Part shown: one piece after another, positions 7,834 through 21,071 of the stretch | Layout of the letters: each line of letters begins with the position of its first letter | How positions within the stretch are numbered: the stretch's first letter is position 1 | Source: Pleurobrachia bachei | Taxonomy: Eukaryota; Ctenophora; Tentaculata; Cydippida; Pleurobrachiidae | DNA: 21,071 bases | Reading direction: 5' to 3' | NCBI GenBank assembly: GCA_000695325.1 | Contig: AVPN01000966.1 | Coordinates: 3,365-24,435 of the forward strand | Notes under the pieces: model-generated | The model's database searches: none | Seen by the model: the letters and a program-made list of their open reading frames with translations, nothing else | What the model was told of the DNA's origin: nothing | Position numbers and translations under genes: made by a program

Positions 7834-9122
7834 GCTAAACTTAAGATTGCATGTCGTTGTTATTTTAGCTGAAGTTAGAAACTCTTCCTGTTGCTGTGTC
7901 CATTTTGTCAAGGCTCAAGTGTATCTAGAAAAGTTTAGTACCAATTCAATTATTAAAATGGAATAGAAACAAAGGTTATGACAACAATCATTGGCTGAGG
8001 GCGAAGAAAAGCTGGTTCCAGTGGGTCCATTACCCACTTTTCGGGTGAAAAATAACAAGAACATTTTTGTTAGGTAGGAGCGCTCCCCTAACTTGATGCC
8101 CCTCGATGGCCCTCGATAGTCTTCGTCACTCGGGATAGGGAAGCCAGTACCGTTTTTCAAGTTCGTGATTAAAAAATTTGCTGAAAGTGGGCAAAAATTT
8201 TGGACGGACGACGCGATTTTTCTCAAGATTTTTATCGCGCGGCTCAGGAAAAAGAACTTTTTGCAGCGCTTTAAATACCACAATTCGCGCGTTACGTTCA
8301 CTGCGACGCGCGCGATATTTCCCTATGAATTCAAATTTGTATTCAGATTTTTTTCTGGTCAAAGTTTTTAAAAAAAGTCCGAAGTCTTAACACTTTAAAA
8401 ATTGAAAAGCGCTCCCCCATCCCGCGACACAGACGCCAAGCTCAGGTCCTGGGCATCAGGGCAAGCTCAAAGTCGCTGGACCCTACTTGCGGGAGCTCTA
8501 TCGCTCGTCGGGATGCGCCTTCGGCGGGCGGCCTGCAGTCCGCTGGAGTTCCACTCCCTCGGAAGGTGTGCGAAACGCCTCGACCTTCTCAAAATTGCTT
8601 CAACTTTTTAGCTTGAAGAATAACGAAACTAGTCTCCGAGTCCTTCGCTCTGGCACGGGCTCCGTCCCAGACCCTGGAGTCACTTGGACTAAGGAGTGCC
8701 AAGTCCCCTGTCCCACGGTCGAGAGCTACAGAGTGCGCACAGTCTCATTTACAGCACGCAGATCACAGTCTCTAAATATCCAGTCATTAAACCAGCAGGA
8801 CTGCATAGCATAACGTGTCCCAACTTTACTACAGCTCTTAACCGAAATTATTCTGGACCATCACTGAACGCTCCGAGAAACGGTGATCACCACTGACTCG
8901 TCCTGCTTTGCTGTCTCGGCACGGATGATGTAAATGGAATGAAGCTGGAGATATTTTTGGATTGCTTTTGAAGTTTTAACGCTGCGGGTGGCCCCCTTAA
9001 TTTTAATAGCTTCATGCTATAAAAATACCCACACCATTTAGGAAAGATTTAGCACTGATTACACAATATAACACATCCCCCACCTTCTTTGTAGCTAATA
9101 GTGGTGAGTGTTGCAGTCCCTG
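7834..9122. other. Divergent promoter region between PRORP and UBE2E
   Basis: From 7834 to 8182 I see only unique AT-rich sequence, expected to hold the PRORP promoter. From 8183 the first copy of a long tandem duplication begins. It holds a CpG-rich block (8240-8310, several CGCG), conserved sequence of unknown role, a TATA box at 9018-9026 and the UBE2E 5' leader. Short open frames exist on both strands but their protein sequences are not maintained between the two duplicate copies. Confidence 0.55.
9018..9026 (+). promoter_or_regulatory. TATA box of UBE2E promoter A
   Basis: TATAAAAAT lies 105 bases before the exon 1A start codon and is kept unchanged in the duplicate promoter (10767-10775). 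Distance to the ATG leaves a leader of about 75 bases. Confidence 0.55.
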
Positions 9123-17213
<8,091 letters not shown>

Positions 17214-17322
17214 CGAAGCTCCACTGTGCACGCAGAAGAAAGAACAACAATACCAGCCAAGAAGATCGCCAGTAACCGGGGAGGGGAGAGAGTGAGAGAG
17301 AGAGAGAAAGAGAGAGAGATGT

Positions 17323-17363
<41 letters not shown>

Positions 17364-17840
17364 CAGAGAGACAGAGAGAGACAGAGAGAGAAACAGATAT
17401 AGAGAGAGACAGGGATAGGGAGAGACAGAGACAGAGAGAGAAGTGACAATTTAATGTTTGTGTGACTGTGCGAGAGTGTGTGTGAGTTATGAAATGGTTC
17501 CTGACACTTTGTATTTATTGTGTGCCTCTTTGAAGGCCCATGAAGTCCTATCTATTTGATTCCAGTCAACTTCGCTGTACTGATTTGTAATTTGTCTCTC
17601 TCCGACCCTTCACCTGTCGATATAAATCATAATCATATCTCGCCATATTTTGTCTGAGAGAGAATGGTTTCCTACAATTATGATAGAGAGATGATAGCTA
17701 CTGAGTCTCTCATTGTGGGGCCTACTTCGACAACGATATACGAAGAAAGTAGGAGCTAAGAAAGTAGGAGAGATAGTGGAAGATTATATCGTACAAATTG
17801 GACTTGAGAGATACAATAAAAAGAGTGGCCGGGGAAAGAA
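17214..17840 (+). other. UBE2E 3' untranslated region
   Basis: After the TGA a GA-rich microsatellite fills 17285-17440, complementary to the CT tract on the other side of the last exon. A canonical AATAAA lies at 17815-17820, so the transcript probably ends near 17840. Confidence 0.6.
17815..17820 (+). terminator. Polyadenylation signal of UBE2E
   Basis: AATAAA, 600 bases after the stop codon and the first canonical hexamer on this strand downstream of it. Confidence 0.6.
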
Positions 17841-18881
17841 GCGCTAGATTGTCCCTCTACTCACATTCTCTCTTTCTCTCGGTGAGAAACACTTGACGTG
17901 ACGCGCAAGATGGTGCACAGTGAAGGGAGAGTACAGTTCGTAGCAGTTGCCTTGACCGAAGGGAGTCGTTGGAAAGAAGACCAGATATCATACCTCGTGT
18001 TCTAATATGCAGTATTACCCACTCATATTCAGCTAGTTACCAAGCATCATTGAGTCAGTAATAGAGGGTGTGCCCTCTTCAACACTGTTCTGTCTGCTCC
18101 TTGCAATGGCCCGAATAATGGAAACCGATAGTGTTTTTAACAAATTTATTAAATTTGTTTAAATTAAACGAGATCAATTCGTGGATGAAAATTACAAAAA
18201 TATAGTTAATAAATAGTAACATAGACTTGGTCCTTTAAGTATTGTGTACAGTACACGTTACACAAATGGTACGTGTCTTCCAGTGTACTGATACATGACA
18301 AAATGTAGGGGTTGATGCTCAAATCTCCTCTGTCTATGATATTGAAAACCAGGGAACAAAATTCGATCTCTCCTCAAATAAATGTCAGATTTCGAACGTG
18401 GACTTTGAAAACAGAAGTTTTCTGATAAAAAACTTGTTAAACTCTTTTCAAGATTGATCTAAACTTTCAAAAAGAATAAACTGTGAATAAAAACTGTGGG
18501 TGTGATAATTTATCGGGGTGAATAAATAATCATGCAACATGAAGTTTCAAAAATTAAAAATAAATCTATGTGGCGTATGTTAACGGGTGTGCTCTCTGTC
18601 GCTATGATTCTGGTATTCTTTTTTGAACATCCAGACTAAAAAACTAGAACCTGTTCCTTCCAAAACATGGTCGCTCACTCGCTCTTCAATGAACATACAC
18701 ACACAGCCAGTTCTGTATAACTTAGATAAACAAATAAATATTCCCCACCCCATTGTCTTTCAGGGAATCTCATCTCCCTATATAGTCCGTGACGCCGGGC
18801 CTCCTTTATCTCAAATACAGCTGTAACAAACAACACATCTCTGCCTCTAAATCTCAGAGGGTATCTGAGAGTATCCCTCCC
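17841..18881. other. Intergenic region between converging UBE2E and AMN 3' ends
   Basis: AT-rich sequence without a recognisable gene. Small open frames (for example 18623-18826) show no family features. On the minus strand AATAAA occurs at 18145-18150, about 730 bases past the AMN stop, and is a possible AMN polyadenylation signal. Confidence 0.5.
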
Positions 18882-21004
18882 TCAGAGTGTATCAGTTGTT
18901 GAAATGGCTGTATATGACCTGGGTTGTCGGAAGTGCTCAGTGGGGTCTATTCCTCTTGTTATCATGTCTTCCATTAGTACCTCCTCGTACGTCGGGATAT
19001 CAGCATTCTGTGAGAGGGGGATTAGTGAGAGGGGTTGAGGGATGGGAACAGTCGATGTTAGAAGAGACAGATAAAGATAAAGATCGGTAAGTCGTTTTCT
19101 TCCTAATAAGGAGAAAATAAGCATATATACAAACACCTACCAGTGCAGGCACGCATGGTTTGTATCGTGGATCAACTGTTGGCGGGAGGGATGCTCCATC
19201 CATTCTCAATCTATCTCTCCGGTTATTGTTAACCACGGCCCTGTTTCTGCACCTCACTAGCAGGACCACTATGGCGATAAGAAGGGCAACTGATACACCC
19301 AGAACCACGTATAGCACCCAGGGCTGGACGCCAGCTGAAGAGAGAGGATGGTTAGAGAGGGAAATGGGGATGGTTAGAAAGAAATAGGGAAGGTTAGAGA
19401 GATATGTACGGGGAGAGTTAGAGAAAGAGCAATGTGGATTGAGAAGGGAGGATTCTGAGTAAAGAAAAGAAATGATAATACGACAGAAAGAACTTGTCTA
19501 GTTACAGCTAGTGAAGAGTGGTTACCTGGGAAAGCAGTGTTTTCCTCACTCATCTGGCCCTCTTTTGGGTATGGTTGTACGTGACTCAGCTCAACTATAA
19601 CATCACTCGCACTTCGCGAGGCATGCTTTACTATGTAGTCGTATATTGATAGAGCTACCTTGGAACTCTCGTACCCTGCACTCTCGAATGAAACATCTGA
19701 GTGGGGAAATGGGTTGAATTGGGGGAGGGTACACATATTGTATTCTATCAACGGGAGTTACTCAACCCTCTCTTTATCAAATATTAAAATATAATAAGAT
19801 GTTGTACCTGTGTTGGAGTCTGATACAGTGATCTGGATATACTTTTCATACAGGTCGAACTCTTGAACTGACACGGTAGTTGTGATTCGTTTCTGAACAG
19901 GGTGCAGGGTGTTAGGAGGGTAGCCCCCTAGGGTGGGGGGTGCAGTGAAAAAGAGGCACTATATTCTGGGAACCCCAAGGGGAACCTCTCTCTCATGGAG
20001 TCGTCCTACCTCGGAGGTGATGTCTTGTAGAAAATCTGAGAGACGGCTCTTGAAACCCTCAAGATAAAATCCACTGGGTGGTCGAAATCGGATCTCAGCC
20101 CCTGAGGGTGGAAGGAGCGTGGTGGTGAGAGACAGGGAGAGAGAGCGAGAGCGAGAGAGAGAGAGAGATAGAGAGAGAGAAAGAGAGAGAGAGAGAGAGG
20201 GAGAGAGAAGTGGAGATTGATGAAGGAGCATGCTGCTGTGGGGGAGATATTGAGGGGGTGGGTGACGCGCGCGCATTAAAACGCGCCAAGACCTCCACAA
20301 AACACGCCCTATCGGTAGACCTTTTGCGGGAAATCTTTTGCCACACTCTCTCCCAGATGACACACACAGATCCAATCTCTCAGTACACCAGTAATCGCTA
20401 AACACCCGCCCCGATCTCTCTGTGTGAAAGAGAGAACACTTACCACAGTAACGACAGCAGATTCCCTTGGATGTCAGGGGTTTGACACAGTATGTGTTAG
20501 GACACCGTGTAGCAGAGCAGTCTAGAGTATTCCCGCAGACACACCCCGCCGGGTCAGTACATGAAGTGCCTCCACTAACTATGATGCCTAGGGGAGGGGT
20601 TGCCTGGTTAGACTGTGTTTCGGGCGAGGCAGGGTTAGAACGTAGCAAGGGAGGGGGTGGGAGGTTAGGTTATCAAGAGTTTGTAGCTGTTCAACGAACA
20701 CGAGAGGTTTTAACTGTATTCTGTGCAAGCATTTCAAGGCAGGTTAGTAACTGGTAATTGGTATACATCTCAGCCTACCTCCATTGTTAGTAATTTGAAG
20801 TTGTGAGGTTTTCCTTGCGTACTCTGTCACCGAATCGCTGTTCATACTCTGATGAAATGTTAGATTTAGAGAAAATACAAAGGGGAGAACTGTAGAACAT
20901 CGGGACAGAATGGCATCATTATTTAGACAAATACTTACAATTCCTCCAATCCAGAGCTGACCAACTCGTTCCTTTGAGTCAACTATCACATTAAATACTG
21001 CGCT
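18882..21004 (-). CDS. AMN: Amnionless (AMN) homologue, 3' part
   Basis: Exons in coding order: 20939-21004, 20779-20848, 20444-20587, 20010-20101, 19808-19892, 19526-19696, 19141-19334, 18882-19007. They join in frame to 315 residues; earlier exons lie beyond the right edge. SAVFNVIVDSKERVGQLWIGG matches the ectodomain of amnionless before its Cys-rich module. The module (CTDPAGCVCG to GICCRYCG) keeps all nine cysteines in the human spacing pattern. A further ectodomain part (GAEIRFRPPSGFYLEGFK) precedes one membrane helix (WVLYVVLGVSVALLIAIVVL) and an 80-residue cytoplasmic tail. In vertebrates AMN anchors cubilin at the membrane (cubam), driving endocytosis of vitamin B12-intrinsic factor and proteins. 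The usual FxNPxF endocytosis motifs are not in this tail; a YEEV (YxxphI type) sequence is. The acceptors at 21005 and 20102 follow long CT tracts. Confidence 0.88.
20127..20211. repeat. GA microsatellite (CT in the AMN transcript)
   Basis: GA/GC-AG dinucleotide run in the AMN intron directly upstream of the exon beginning at 20101; in the transcript it reads CT and lies about 25 bases before the acceptor. Confidence 0.85.
20601..20641 (+). repeat. Dispersed TGCCTAG repeat, copy in AMN intron
   Basis: This copy starts TGCCTGGTTAGACTGTG and ends AGGGTTAGAACG, with a short insertion in the middle. In the AMN sense strand it ends eleven bases before the acceptor of the Cys-rich exon and includes CTAAC twice. 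Confidence 0.75.
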
Positions 21005-21007
21005 CTG

Positions 21008-21027
21008 AGGAGAGAGAGATCAGAGAG

Positions 21028-21071
<44 letters not shown>
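21008..21071. repeat. GA microsatellite at window edge
   Basis: GA dinucleotides run to the end of the window; in the AMN transcript they read CT and lie next to the acceptor at 21005. Confidence 0.85.

Noticed and set aside
8126-8362. Open frame on the minus strand present in both duplication copies (also 9866-10111)
   Set aside because: The two products differ at many amino acids and diverge completely at the end, unlike the exon 1A/1B pair, so no protein-level selection is evident.
8487-8813. 108-codon open frame on the plus strand in promoter copy A
   Set aside because: Not preserved in copy B and lacks family features.
17910-18005. Small open frame starting MVHSEGR downstream of UBE2E
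   Set aside because: Only 31 codons, no homology recognised, lies past the poly(A) signal.
19959-20648. Single 229-residue AMN reading frame
   Set aside because: It reads through two introns, including a GA/CT microsatellite; the spliced exons 20444-20587 and 20010-20101 fit the family better.

Overview
This is nuclear DNA of an invertebrate animal. The genes are split by many short introns with GT-AG ends (about 60 to 1,500 bases), GA/CT microsatellites are abundant, and every recognisable product has its best relatives in metazoans. A sponge or another early-branching animal fits the compact layout and gene set, but I cannot prove the phylum from sequence alone.

Five protein genes can be read. 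On the minus strand, from right to left, lie a compact PRORP-type RNase P nuclease (7111-7833, no introns), a nucleophosmin/nucleoplasmin chaperone (3604-6969, ten exons) and CHID1, a secreted GH18-family chitinase-like protein (714-3321, ten exons). They run head to tail with gaps of only about 140 and 280 bases. On the plus strand is a UBE2E-class ubiquitin-conjugating enzyme (9123-17213). Its promoter, 5' leader and first coding exon are present twice in tandem, at 8183-9785 and 9930-11519. At the right edge, converging on it, is the 3' part of an amnionless (AMN) gene on the minus strand (18882-21004, continuing past the window).

Exon maps were made by joining splice sites so that the frame is kept and the product matches the family. 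All donor and acceptor dinucleotides were read directly, and each gene runs without a stop to its own stop codon. The genes are not an obvious pathway: RNA processing in mitochondria, nucleolar chaperoning, a lysosomal/secretory lectin-like protein, ubiquitin transfer, and an endocytic receptor subunit.

The non-coding part holds most of the novelty: a 69-base sequence in a nucleophosmin intron that folds completely into a three-way junction with two hairpins; a 48-base direct repeat with a perfect internal palindrome beside it; a short dispersed repeat that sits close to 3' splice sites in three different genes; a tRNA-derived SINE in a CHID1 intron; a GAAGTTTTT-type foldback repeat that has replaced the last codons of CHID1; and long CT tracts beside UBE2E and AMN splice sites, including complementary GA and CT tracts on either side of UBE2E exon 3.
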